Assembly (NCBI GenBank): GCA_002455955.1 | Contig: DKLZ01000083.1 | Location: forward strand, 1-14,904 | DNA length: 14,904 bases | DNA from: Dehalococcoidia bacterium UBA6627 | Lineage (GTDB): Bacteria > Chloroflexota > Dehalococcoidia > UBA2979 | Direction: 5' to 3' | In this document: in pieces, positions 1-7,453 of the stretch | Layout: every line of letters starts with the position of its first letter | Numbering within the stretch: the first letter of the stretch is position 1 | Program-made: the position numbers and the translations under genes | Notes under the pieces: generated by a model | Seen by the model: only the letters and a program-made list of their open reading frames with translations | Databases searched by the model: none | Told to the model about the DNA's origin: nothing

Positions 1-277
1 CGATTCCTTGTGAGTTGCGAGAAGATACGTGTGGGCCGGAGATGCCAATATGCGCTGACATGATTTTCGTTCCGGATGCCCGTTCCGCGCGCTCGATTGA
101 CGATGCAATCGCTTCGATCGCCGCTTGTACGTTGTCAACTGTGCCTTTTGCAAGACCAGCGGAGGGCCCAATGCCAACACCAAGGATGCGCAATTCTTGT
201 TGTGCCGAAAGTTCTGCAACGATCGTGCAGACCTTGGTTGTGCCGACGTCGATCGCGGCGAGTGTGGGATTAGCCAT
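1..277 (-). CDS. ftsA: Cell division protein FtsA, N-terminal part (runs off left edge)
   Basis: FtsA is the actin-like ATPase that tethers FtsZ filaments to the membrane and recruits later divisome proteins; it acts at the cytoplasmic face of the septum. The window holds the ATG at 277-275 and 92 codons, and the reading frame is open to the edge. Near residue 8 is AIDVGTTKVCTIVAEL, the phosphate-1 loop of the actin/Hsp70 fold. It is followed by LRILGVGIGPSAGLAKGTV and a helix of the form VQAAIEAIASSIERAER, then IGISGPHVSSRNSQG, all typical of the FtsA 1A/1C subdomains. A strong Shine-Dalgarno GGGAGG (290-285) lies 7 bases before the ATG. It is preceded by a 73-bp gap after ftsQ, the usual upstream neighbour. 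The membrane-targeting C-terminal helix and the expected following ftsZ lie outside the window. Confidence 0.93.
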   Translation of the reverse strand, partial: MANPTLAAIDVGTTKVCTIVAELSAQQELRILGVGIGPSAGLAKGTVDNVQAAIEAIASSIERAERASGTKIMSAHIGISGPHVSSRNSQGI

Positions 278-350
278 TACCGCACCTCCCAGGTAGTCCC
301 GACTACAGAAGTCAGAATTATTCTGTACCGACCCGTGTCCACCACAGGAG
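278..350 (-). promoter_or_regulatory. ftsQ-ftsA intergenic leader with two small inverted repeats
   Basis: This 73-bp gap is one of the few non-overlapping junctions of the operon. It contains a perfect inverted repeat GTAGTC-CC-GACTAC (293-306) just upstream of the ftsA Shine-Dalgarno, and a perfect CAGAAT-T-ATTCTG (313-325). A third pairing, ACAGAA (305-310) with TTCTGT (321-326), overlaps both, so at most some of these hairpins can form at once. No good promoter or U-tract terminator is visible. A role in setting ftsA translation is inference only. Confidence 0.3.
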
Positions 351-1202
351 TCATCGCAGTACCACGTTTCGTCCGAATCGAAGGTCGATTTCCGCTACCG
401 ACAAGTTATTTTTGGAGAGTGTCTCAAGTGCAGCTGACAGTGCCGATACTTTGAACAAGAAATTTGTTGAATCACCAAAGATCACATCGGGAGTTTTATC
501 GAAGAGCACCGTAAGTCCTCGATCGTCTCGAAATACGTAGCTGCTTGGTTCGATCTTGAGTTTTTCGAATATACTTTCGCTGGCTAGGCGTTCGACGAGT
601 TGGACCGCATCAGAGTCGACGTTGTTCTCACTGATAGATTCTGTTGGACTAGCGATATATCTGATCGTTGGAGCGCCCACATCGGGTTGTCTGGCAACGG
701 CTAGCCATTTTCCATGTTCGTCGATTGTTAGGCGTTGATTAGATGTCTGCCAGTAGCCCCAACCTTGATTCTCTTCGATATAGATTTCGATGCCATTTGG
801 CCAATCGCGTGTGACCGTTGCGAGTTTGACTCCTGAGACCGTCTCGATTCGTTGAGCTGCACCCTTGAGGTCCGCTGTAGGCAACCATGATCCATAAAGG
901 GCTGCAGCTTCTATCACTTGGCTGTGATCGACAGCGGTAGCTCCTATGACGTGTAGTTCCTGTACTCGGATATTGTCTTCAAAATAAAGCCATACGCTGC
1001 TGAGGATTGCAGCTCCAACCATGGTGACGACTATGATTCCTAATGTAACGCCACGCCAGGGTAATTGAGGCGCTATTCGAGTCTTTTCGGCACTTCTAAG
1101 TTCGAATCGTGCTCGTGTTTCCAGTGGTCGACGGATGCTGCGACCAGTGCCCGCGCGCGGAGTGCGATCCCGATCGAAGATGGTGTGCCATTGGAATTTC
1201 AT
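351..1202 (-). CDS. ftsQ: Cell division protein FtsQ/DivIB
   Basis: FtsQ is a bitopic membrane protein that scaffolds FtsL/FtsB and recruits FtsW/FtsI to the divisome. The 283-residue protein has an Arg-rich cytoplasmic N-terminus (residues 1-50) and one transmembrane helix at about 51-73 (VTLGIIVVTMVGAAILSSVW). A POTRA domain follows from about 78, starting VQELHVIGATAVDHSQVIEA and running to about 145. The C-terminal FtsQ domain ends with the typical beta strand AEIDLRFGRNVVLR. The ATG overlaps the ddl stop codon as ATGA (1202-1199), which fixes the start and implies translational coupling. Sequence identity in this family is always low; the identification rests on topology, POTRA pattern, the C-terminal DLRF motif and position between ddl and ftsA. 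DivIB is the same protein in Gram-positive naming. Confidence 0.9.
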   Translation of the reverse strand: MKFQWHTIFDRDRTPRAGTGRSIRRPLETRARFELRSAEKTRIAPQLPWRGVTLGIIVVTMVGAAILSSVWLYFEDNIRVQELHVIGATAVDHSQVIEAAALYGSWLPTADLKGAAQRIETVSGVKLATVTRDWPNGIEIYIEENQGWGYWQTSNQRLTIDEHGKWLAVARQPDVGAPTIRYIASPTESISENNVDSDAVQLVERLASESIFEKLKIEPSSYVFRDDRGLTVLFDKTPDVIFGDSTNFLFKVSALSAALETLSKNNLSVAEIDLRFGRNVVLR

Positions 1203-2284
1203 CGGGGCGCCCTCCTCTCGAGCTTTTGCTTGTTTTGGTTGGCGTGTCGTTCAAAGGCAAGATCAACTAGATGTGAAATTAGTTCTGGGTAACTTATGCC
1301 TGCTTCTTGCCAAAGCCGAGGGAACTGAGAAATTGGAGTGAAGCCGGGTAGCGTATTGATCTCAATGATTTGAACGAGCCCATCGTCTCGCGCAAAGAAA
1401 TCGACGCGTGCCATCCCGGCAGCGTCGATAGCACGGTAAGCACGAAGAGATAGTTGTCGGACATGCTCAGCAATGGCATCGGGAATCTCAGCAGGGACAA
1501 TCGTTTGAGTGGCGTCGTCCTGATATTTGGCTTCATAAGTGTAGAAGTCAGATTGTGAGTGGATTTCAGCAACTCCTGATGCAGTCGGTTCATCATTTCC
1601 GAGGACGGCACATTCCACTTCATGACCGTTCATTGCTTGTTCTATCATCACTTTGCGATCATGATGCGCTGCCGTTGATAATGCATCGCCGAGATCTGCC
1701 TGTGATAGCACCTTGCTCACCCCTACGGACGAGCCGCCGTTGCACGGCTTGACGAAGCATGGGTAGCCGAGCAATGTTTCAACGTAGTTCATCGTGTCTG
1801 ATGAAGGAGTGGCGAGTTCAATGCCAGAGAGCACGAGATATGGTGGTTGTGGGATCTCAGCTGCAGCAAAAACGGCGCGCATTAGCGCTTTATCCATCCC
1901 AGCAGCACTAGCACTAACGCCACTACCGACATAAGGAATCTTTGCTAGCTCGAACAGGCCTTGGAGTGTCCCGTCTTCACCGAGGTTTCCGTGGATAATT
2001 GGAAAGATAACGTCCATATCGGATAGTGCTTGAAGTACTTCCGGGTGCGCGAGAAGTCCATTACCAGAATCGGTACCTAGATCGATTGCTGAGGAATCAT
2101 CAAGTCGACGTGCGGTCTCATCTGGTGTTAACCAAGCTCCGTTTTGCGTCACTCCAAAAGGAATCACTTTGAAACGCGATGAGTCAGCTTCACGTATAAC
2201 TGACCTCCCAGAACTTACAGAAACTGCATGTTCAGTCGATTCGCCACCGATTACGACACCGAGAAGTTCATTGGTACTCCTCAT
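1199..2284 (-). CDS. ddl: D-alanine--D-alanine ligase
   Basis: This cytoplasmic ATP-grasp enzyme joins two D-Ala molecules to give the dipeptide that MurF adds to the muropeptide. The 361-residue protein has the N-terminal GGESTEHAVSVSSG (13-26), with Glu18 matching the catalytic Glu15 of E. coli DdlB. HGNLGEDGTLQG (99-110) follows, then the ATP-grasp segments YPCFVKPCNGGSSVGVSKV (174-192) and, near the C-terminus, GMARVDFFARDDG and IEINTLPGFTPIS with the metal-binding Asp, Glu and Asn. Length is normal for the family. The ATG overlaps the murC stop (ATGA, 2284-2281), and the stop overlaps the ftsQ start. One oddity is Ala20, where EHEVS or EREVS is usual. The encoded protein lies directly after MurC with no murB between them. 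Confidence 0.95.
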   Translation of the reverse strand: MRSTNELLGVVIGGESTEHAVSVSSGRSVIREADSSRFKVIPFGVTQNGAWLTPDETARRLDDSSAIDLGTDSGNGLLAHPEVLQALSDMDVIFPIIHGNLGEDGTLQGLFELAKIPYVGSGVSASAAGMDKALMRAVFAAAEIPQPPYLVLSGIELATPSSDTMNYVETLLGYPCFVKPCNGGSSVGVSKVLSQADLGDALSTAAHHDRKVMIEQAMNGHEVECAVLGNDEPTASGVAEIHSQSDFYTYEAKYQDDATQTIVPAEIPDAIAEHVRQLSLRAYRAIDAAGMARVDFFARDDGLVQIIEINTLPGFTPISQFPRLWQEAGISYPELISHLVDLAFERHANQNKQKLERRAPR

Positions 2285-3726
2285 GATCGAACTCGCTGAC
2301 TTTGTCGTCCTTGGAGTGATTCGAGCACTGCTGGTGCAAGCCGAGTCACGTCGCCCGCCCCGATCGTGAGAAACACATCACCCGCTTCCAGCATGGCGAC
2401 GATCTGCGCAGTACCTGACTCTATTGAGTCGAGAAGTAGAGGGGAGGGTACTTCCAGTTCTTTCGCTAACGTTGGAGCGTCAATTCCGGTCTCGTTAGTT
2501 TCTCGTGCTGCATAGGTAGGAAGGAGATACAAGATATCGATTGCTTCAAAACAGGTGCGGAAGCCGTCTAGCAAATATTGGGAACGTGAGTAAGTGTGCG
2601 GTTGAAAGCAGGCCACTAGACGGCGCCCTGCGAAGCGCTGACGGGCGGCACTTAATGTCGCGCGGATTTCGGTTGGGTGATGGGCATAATCATCCACGAT
2701 CGTGATAGGCCCACGATCGCCTGTGACTTCACCAATTAATTCGAAATGGCGCCGTGTTCCCTGAAAATCTGATACGGCTGAAGCAGCTCGATGGAAATCG
2801 ACGCCGGCGCGCATGGCTACTGCGAGTGCTCCAAGGGCATTGACTACATTGTGACGACCAGGTACCTGAAGTGAGAGTTTTCCAAGCTCAAGGCCGTCCA
2901 ATTCAACAGTGCAATCTAGACCACCACGATCGTTTCCACGCAGACCTCGTGCGCGCCATGTAGCCTCATTTTCTACGCTGTAAAACTCGACGTGAGCGTC
3001 GGATTCGGATCGAGCTTCAGCGAGTCCTAAAGCATCAGGTGAGTCGGCGCATACGATTAGTGTGCCTTCCGACTGTACTTGTGAGGCGAACCGGGTGAAC
3101 GCCGACTTGTAATGCTCTTCCGTACCGTAGTAGTCGAGATGGTCAGCTTCAATATTGGTGACTAGGGCGATCTTTGGGGAATAGTGGAGGAACGCTTCGG
3201 CATACTCGTCTGCTTCGAGCACAGCGTGCCTGCCGTTCCCATCCCGCACGTTTCCACCCAGATCGGGGGAGTCACCACCAAGGATTACGAGTGGGTCCAG
3301 TTCACCCCGCTCCATCATCATTGCGAGCATGTTGGTAGTTGTTGTTTTTCCATGACTACCAGCGATCGCAAGCACTTCTCTATCTTCGACTAGACGCTGC
3401 ACCATTTCTGCACGCAGCATTACTGGCAAGCCGCGTTCACGAGCTGCGATCAATTCAGGGTTGTCGTCCATCGCGGCAGCCGTGACAACCAAAAGTTCCG
3501 CATCACCCACGTTCGATGCTGTATGTCCTTGGTAGATTTTTGCTCCGAGTTGTTCGAGGCGCCGTGTGTAGTTCGATGGTTGAAGATCGGATCCAGTGAC
3601 CGCAATGCCTCGTGCTAGTAGTAATTGACCGATCGCGGACATATGGACTCCACCAGCGCCTACTAGATGCACCTGTCCAGGTGTTATTTTCTTACGGCCT
3701 TTGCGCTGACGCGACATCAAGCCCAT
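2281..3726 (-). CDS. murC: UDP-N-acetylmuramate--L-alanine ligase MurC
   Basis: MurC is the cytoplasmic ATP-dependent ligase that adds L-Ala to UDP-MurNAc, the first step of the stem peptide. It has a Rossmann start VHLVGAGGVHMSAIGQLLL with GSD downstream, the Mur P-loop AIAGSHGKTTTT (about 120-131), LEADEYAEAFLHY, TNIEADHLDYYG, the central PGRHNVVNALGALA, and the C-terminal VDDYAHHPTEIRATL and FQPHTYSRSQ. The length (481 residues) is typical. A GTG at 3729 overlapping the murG stop as GTGA and an ATG at 3726 are both possible; AGGGTGG lies 4 and 7 bases upstream respectively, so I favour the ATG. An ATG at 3717 is a third option, and residues 1-18 are a basic, non-conserved extension. ADEYAE replaces the ADESDG common in Proteobacteria; I recall such variants in Chloroflexota. 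The 3' end overlaps ddl. Confidence 0.96.
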   Translation of the reverse strand: MGLMSRQRKGRKKITPGQVHLVGAGGVHMSAIGQLLLARGIAVTGSDLQPSNYTRRLEQLGAKIYQGHTASNVGDAELLVVTAAAMDDNPELIAARERGLPVMLRAEMVQRLVEDREVLAIAGSHGKTTTTNMLAMMMERGELDPLVILGGDSPDLGGNVRDGNGRHAVLEADEYAEAFLHYSPKIALVTNIEADHLDYYGTEEHYKSAFTRFASQVQSEGTLIVCADSPDALGLAEARSESDAHVEFYSVENEATWRARGLRGNDRGGLDCTVELDGLELGKLSLQVPGRHNVVNALGALAVAMRAGVDFHRAASAVSDFQGTRRHFELIGEVTGDRGPITIVDDYAHHPTEIRATLSAARQRFAGRRLVACFQPHTYSRSQYLLDGFRTCFEAIDILYLLPTYAARETNETGIDAPTLAKELEVPSPLLLDSIESGTAQIVAMLEAGDVFLTIGAGDVTRLAPAVLESLQGRQSQRVRS

Positions 3727-4802
3727 CACGATGCCACCCTGCGTAATAATGATGCGATTCGTGCTGCCGAATCGTGTCGATTAAGTTGTCGCATAGCACA
3801 GGACATTGATCTGAGTTGGTCATCATCATCGAGTAGGGCGATCACTTCATCCGCGAGGTAGTGGATCGATGATCTCGTGATCGTAGATGTTGCACCGCAG
3901 TTTTTGAGATATTCGGCATTAGCTGACTGGTCGGAAAATTCACCGGGGATCAGAATTGCGGGTAACTCCATAACGGGTAATTCGCCGAGAGCTGATGCAC
4001 CGGCACGCGTTACAGCCAGATCAGCTGCCGCCATAGCTAACGCCATGTCATTCGTATAAGGGTGCAAGCTATAGCGTTTTTGTTGCCATTCTGGAAGGTG
4101 AGTGCGTTCACGATTTAGCCAATCAAACTCATCGCGTCCTGAAATGTGGATAACTTGGAGGCGTGTCAATAGTCGAGGAAGATTGTCGCGAATCGCCACG
4201 TTGATCTGATGTGAACCGAGCGATCCGCCAGCAATCAGTAACGTTTGTAGAGATGTATCTAATTCGAAACGCTGGATGCCTCTTTTACGAGTTGCATCCA
4301 AGAATTGATTTCGGACTGGGTATCCAGTCACAACAGTTTTTGAGGCTGGTAAATACGGCAACGATCCGTCGACTGAGCAGACGATTGTCGACGCATATCG
4401 TTGAAGCAATCGAACGGCCCAGCCAGGTTTTACATCTGGTAAGAAAACTACTAGCGGTATTCGGAGTTGGTGGGCTGCTCGCCCGATCGGTGCTGATGCA
4501 TAACCGCCAGTTGCGAAGACAGCATCGGGCCGATCTTTATTTAGGAAACGACGCGCAGTGCTGCTGCCACGCCACAGATTCCAGAGCCCGTTTATGAGCC
4601 TCATTGGTGATCGCCCACGGAGCTGGCTAGCTGGTACGACTCGGTACAGAATTTCGTGTTCCTCGGCTAGTTCGCGTTCCGGACCGTTGCGCGTACCGTA
4701 GTAAACGAGCTCGGTATCCTTCTGTTCGCGTAGTTGCCGGCCTACCGTGAGTGCTGGATAAGCATGACCACCGGTCCCGCCACCTGCGAGTGCGAATTTC
4801 AT
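3726..4802 (-). CDS. murG: Lipid II synthase MurG (GlcNAc transferase)
   Basis: MurG is the GT28 glycosyltransferase at the inner membrane surface that adds GlcNAc from UDP-GlcNAc to lipid I. The 358-residue protein starts KFALAGGGTGGHAYPALTV with the conserved His13. It then has FATGGYASAPIGRAAHQL, LLIAGGSLGSHQIN opening the C-terminal domain, MAAADLAVTRAGASALGEL (UDP-GlcNAc site) and ILIPGEFSDQSANAEYLKN. The start is set by the ATG at 4802 overlapping the ftsW stop (ATGA). The frame stays open up to 5033, but that extension lies inside ftsW and has no MurG-like sequence. Two departures from the E. coli type are visible: VVFLPDVKPGWA where HEQNxxxG is usual, and SDQ where DHQ or similar is usual. 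Both look like lineage traits, not decay. Confidence 0.95.
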   Translation of the reverse strand: MKFALAGGGTGGHAYPALTVGRQLREQKDTELVYYGTRNGPERELAEEHEILYRVVPASQLRGRSPMRLINGLWNLWRGSSTARRFLNKDRPDAVFATGGYASAPIGRAAHQLRIPLVVFLPDVKPGWAVRLLQRYASTIVCSVDGSLPYLPASKTVVTGYPVRNQFLDATRKRGIQRFELDTSLQTLLIAGGSLGSHQINVAIRDNLPRLLTRLQVIHISGRDEFDWLNRERTHLPEWQQKRYSLHPYTNDMALAMAAADLAVTRAGASALGELPVMELPAILIPGEFSDQSANAEYLKNCGATSTITRSSIHYLADEVIALLDDDDQLRSMSCAMRQLNRHDSAARIASLLRRVAS

Positions 4803-5974
4803 CTTCCCGGCCTTACCGTAGAACTCGTAACACGCGATTTTTGGACGCCTCGCGTAGTTGCCGGCTGAGGTGCGAACGTGGCGTAGCGGCTTACCGAAAG
4901 AAGTAATCCGACTGCTATTAGGGAAACGAATAATGAAGATCCGCCAGCAGAAAGAAACGGAAGCGGGATCCCGGTCAAAGGGATCAATCTTGTCACGCCT
5001 CCAACATTGATAATTAGTTGAAACGCGAACCATGCCAAAACGCCTGCTGCAATCAGTGATCCGAAGGTGTCAGCCGCACGACGCATGATGCGCCAAGTGC
5101 GCCAGAACAAGACCATAAATAGTGCGAAGACCACCAGTATGCCGATGAAGCCGATTTCCTCTCCGATGATTGCGAGTACCCCGTCGGTATGTGATCCGGG
5201 CACGTAGAAAAACTTTTGCCGGGAGACTCCTAGGCCATGTCCCCACAAACCTCCGGAGCCAAAGGCAACTAGAAGTTGGAGTGTTTGAAAACCGACACCC
5301 GTTGGATCCGATTCGGCGTCTGTGAAGGAGAGAATTCGGTCCATCCGATAACCACCGGTAATGATTAGCATTACGGCCATCACCGAGCCACTTCCTACCA
5401 GAGCGACAACGTGGACTAGGCGTGCTCCTGCGATGAAGAACAGGGTTCCGGTGATTATGGCGATCATTGCGGTTGTGCCAAGGTCTGGCTCTAGCATCAC
5501 TAATGCGCCAATGAGTCCGACCATTCCGACGAACGGTAGTACTCCGAGGGAAAAATTCTGAAGCGAGTCACCACGTGAGGCAAGCCATGCAGACATGTAG
5601 ATCAGCACCGCAAGTTTGGCGAATTCACTTGGCTGTATTGGCGGCAGTGGGCCAATTTGTATCCAACGGAGGGCGCCGTTAGATTCCACACCTAAACCTG
5701 GGACAAGTACTGCGCCGAGACCGATCAATGCCCCCAGCATCAAAAGTGGGCTTAACCTTCTTAGGTAACTGTAGTCGAATTGCATAACGATCACTAAACC
5801 GATCAACCCGAGTGCTGCGAAAATCATCTGACGTTTGACGAAATGGTTAGCGTCACCATGTTCGACTTCTGCTAGAACGTATGAGGATGAGTAGACGAAA
5901 ATCAGGCCTAGAATCAGTAGTACTAGGACTGTAGTGAGTAGCCCATAGTCGGGAGCGTGGCGCCGGCGTGACAT
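4799..5974 (-). CDS. ftsW: Septal peptidoglycan glycosyltransferase FtsW
   Basis: FtsW is the SEDS-family polytopic membrane enzyme that polymerises lipid II into septal glycan, working with FtsI. The 391-residue protein has about ten hydrophobic helices and the SEDS motifs PPIQPSEFAKLAVLIYMSAW, LEPDLGTTAM, GGYRMDRILSFTDAESDP, GFQTLQLLVAFGSGG, GSHTDGVLAIIGEEIG and TGIPLPFLSAGGSSL. The start is uncertain. The ATG at 5974 gives the usual short N-terminus MSRRRHAPDYGLL. A GTG at 5989 would overlap the end of a nine-codon minicistron as GTGA, and a TTG at 6034 would overlap murD by 23 bases; none has a clear Shine-Dalgarno. RodA is a paralogue alternative, but position in the dcw cluster between murD and murG argues for FtsW. 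Confidence 0.94.
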   Translation of the reverse strand: MSRRRHAPDYGLLTTVLVLLILGLIFVYSSSYVLAEVEHGDANHFVKRQMIFAALGLIGLVIVMQFDYSYLRRLSPLLMLGALIGLGAVLVPGLGVESNGALRWIQIGPLPPIQPSEFAKLAVLIYMSAWLASRGDSLQNFSLGVLPFVGMVGLIGALVMLEPDLGTTAMIAIITGTLFFIAGARLVHVVALVGSGSVMAVMLIITGGYRMDRILSFTDAESDPTGVGFQTLQLLVAFGSGGLWGHGLGVSRQKFFYVPGSHTDGVLAIIGEEIGFIGILVVFALFMVLFWRTWRIMRRAADTFGSLIAAGVLAWFAFQLIINVGGVTRLIPLTGIPLPFLSAGGSSLFVSLIAVGLLLSVSRYATFAPQPATTRGVQKSRVTSSTVRPGR

Positions 5975-5985
5975 TTTAGCTGCGC

Positions 5986-6015
5986 TCACTTGTTGACTCT
6001 GATCGTGCTGTTCAT
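5986..6015 (-). other. Possible nine-codon minicistron coupling murD to ftsW
   Basis: A GAGGA Shine-Dalgarno (6024-6020) is followed by an ATG (6015-6013) that overlaps the murD stop codon as ATGA. This frame encodes MNSTIRVNK and stops at a TGA (5988-5986) that overlaps, as GTGA, a GTG (5989-5987) in the ftsW frame. Both overlaps match the style of the other junctions of this operon. It is directly visible in sequence, but whether ribosomes use it is unknown; chance or a sequencing error near the ftsW start are alternatives. Confidence 0.25.
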
Positions 6016-7391
6016 TGTTCCTCGAGACTTGCAACCGCTGTTCGGAAAGCGGTGCCTCGTTCCTCGAAGGTGCGATACGAATCGAAGGAGGTTCCAGCAG
6101 GCGAGAACAATACGACGTCGCCCTTGTGAGCGTGCTTGGCCGCTCGATTCACTGCGCTCGATACATCTTCTACACGGTCGACCAAGGGTGTAGTAGCGTC
6201 TCGCGCCTTAATCATTGTGCTAGCAAACAGATCGCCTGACTCGCCGAAGGTGATAATCGTGCGACACCGTTCAACGGCTAGTTCGGCAAGTTCACGCAGT
6301 GGTAAGTGCTTGTCGCGGCCTCCTAGCAGCAGCACGATTGGCGCATTGAACGAACGAAGACCGGCGATCGCCCTTTCAGGAGTGGTTGCTATCGAATCAT
6401 TGACATAAGTGACATCGCGGAATGTCCCCACAACTTCTAGGCGGTGAGGGACCCCCTCGAAATTCCGAATAGCCTCAGAGATCGCAACATCCGATGCTCC
6501 GAGGTGACTTGCAATTGCGACTGCAGAAAGTATGTTGGCAACGTTATGTTCGCCGCGAAGAGCTATCTGCTCTCGCGGCAGCAATGGTAGATCTTCCCCG
6601 TCTTGCCGTCGTGTCAGGATGCCATCGGAGATTAGTACACCGTCTCCTGGAATATCGCGGTTCACCGAAGTGTATGCGATGTGGCCAGGTGACTCATTGG
6701 CAAATCCCGCACAGATCTCATCGTCGAGATTGAATATCGCGAGTTCGTTTTCGTTTTGGAATTGAAAGATTCGGCGTTTCAGGTTCACGTAGGACGACCA
6801 TGAATAGCGGTCCAGATGATTTGGTGTCACGTTGGTGATGCATGCAATTGCAGGGCTCTTATCAACAGTCTCAAGTTGAGTATGAGAGAGTTCGGTCACT
6901 ACTTTGGTTTCAGGCTCAATTTTATCCAGTAGGCCGAGTAGGCCGATTCCGATATTCCCTCCAACTACGTGGTTGATTCGGGCAGTGTCGAGCATAGCGC
7001 CGGTAAGAGCAGTCGTTGTTGTTTTTCCAGACGAACCGGTGATTCCAGCTATAGGTGAAGGACAACGCTCCACGAAAAGTTGCGTCATCGATGAGATGGG
7101 TATTTTGGCGTGTCGTGCAGCACGTAGCGCAGGCAGATCGGGTGGTACACCCTGAGATACAAATACTGCGTCGGCTTCGGAGCAGTCCTCTACGCGATTC
7201 TTACCCAAAGAGAGGTGGGGAGCGCAATCTGAGATCTCATTGATCTCTTTAATTAGCGCTTCGGAAGTGCGAATGTCAGACACGGTGACTATTGCCCCTT
7301 CTGTCGTCAAATAACGAACAAGGTCGATTCCCTCTATACCGAGGCCGACAACGGTTGCCCTAGCTCCTTGCAGATTCTGTATATCGGTCAT
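6012..7391 (-). CDS. murD: UDP-N-acetylmuramoylalanine--D-glutamate ligase MurD
   Basis: MurD is the cytoplasmic ATP-dependent ligase that adds D-Glu to UDP-MurNAc-L-Ala. The 459-residue protein has an N-terminal Rossmann domain (ATVVGLGIEGIDLVRYL, about 12-28), the P-loop GITGSSGKTTTT (116-127), GGNIG (144-148), TELSHTQLE, ITNVTPNHLDRY with His192, and YVNLKRRIF with Lys205 in the place of the carbamylated lysine. The third domain has VPHRLEVVG, VNDSIATTPERAIAGL, LLGGRDKHLPL and FSPAGTSFDSYRTFEERG. Variants such as SHTQ for SSFQ and PAGTSFD for PACASFD are non-proteobacterial. Unlike its neighbours it does not overlap the upstream gene: 112 bp including a large palindrome and a candidate promoter precede it. 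No good Shine-Dalgarno is seen before the ATG at 7391, so initiation may be weak or near-leaderless. Confidence 0.95.
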   Translation of the reverse strand: MTDIQNLQGARATVVGLGIEGIDLVRYLTTEGAIVTVSDIRTSEALIKEINEISDCAPHLSLGKNRVEDCSEADAVFVSQGVPPDLPALRAARHAKIPISSMTQLFVERCPSPIAGITGSSGKTTTTALTGAMLDTARINHVVGGNIGIGLLGLLDKIEPETKVVTELSHTQLETVDKSPAIACITNVTPNHLDRYSWSSYVNLKRRIFQFQNENELAIFNLDDEICAGFANESPGHIAYTSVNRDIPGDGVLISDGILTRRQDGEDLPLLPREQIALRGEHNVANILSAVAIASHLGASDVAISEAIRNFEGVPHRLEVVGTFRDVTYVNDSIATTPERAIAGLRSFNAPIVLLLGGRDKHLPLRELAELAVERCRTIITFGESGDLFASTMIKARDATTPLVDRVEDVSSAVNRAAKHAHKGDVVLFSPAGTSFDSYRTFEERGTAFRTAVASLEEQ

Positions 7392-7406
7392 AGCACGTTA
7401 TCCATT

Positions 7407-7435
7407 AAGATATCCACAATCGAGCCGACTCACAA
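7407..7435 (-). promoter_or_regulatory. Candidate sigma-70-type promoter for murD
   Basis: On the minus strand TTGTGA (7435-7430) and TATCTT (7412-7407) are separated by exactly 17 bases; each matches the consensus hexamer at 4 of 6 positions. Transcription would begin around 7400, leaving only about ten bases before the murD ATG. That fits the lack of a ribosome binding site there. It lies downstream of the 50-bp palindrome, so it could restart transcription after a processing or termination point. The match is modest and could be chance. Confidence 0.3.
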
Positions 7436-7453
7436 TCTGATTTTCTCGGAAAT

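Noticed and set aside
1294..1623. Minus-strand 109-codon open frame inside ddl
   Set aside because: It is an out-of-frame shadow of the ATP-grasp coding region.
4211..4597. Plus-strand 128-codon open frame inside murG
   Set aside because: It is antisense to an intact, motif-complete murG and shows no protein-like pattern of its own.
4803..5033. A 77-residue N-terminal extension of the murG frame
   Set aside because: It lies wholly inside ftsW, has no MurG similarity, and the ATG at 4802 forms an exact ATGA overlap and starts with the conserved KFALAGGGTGGH.
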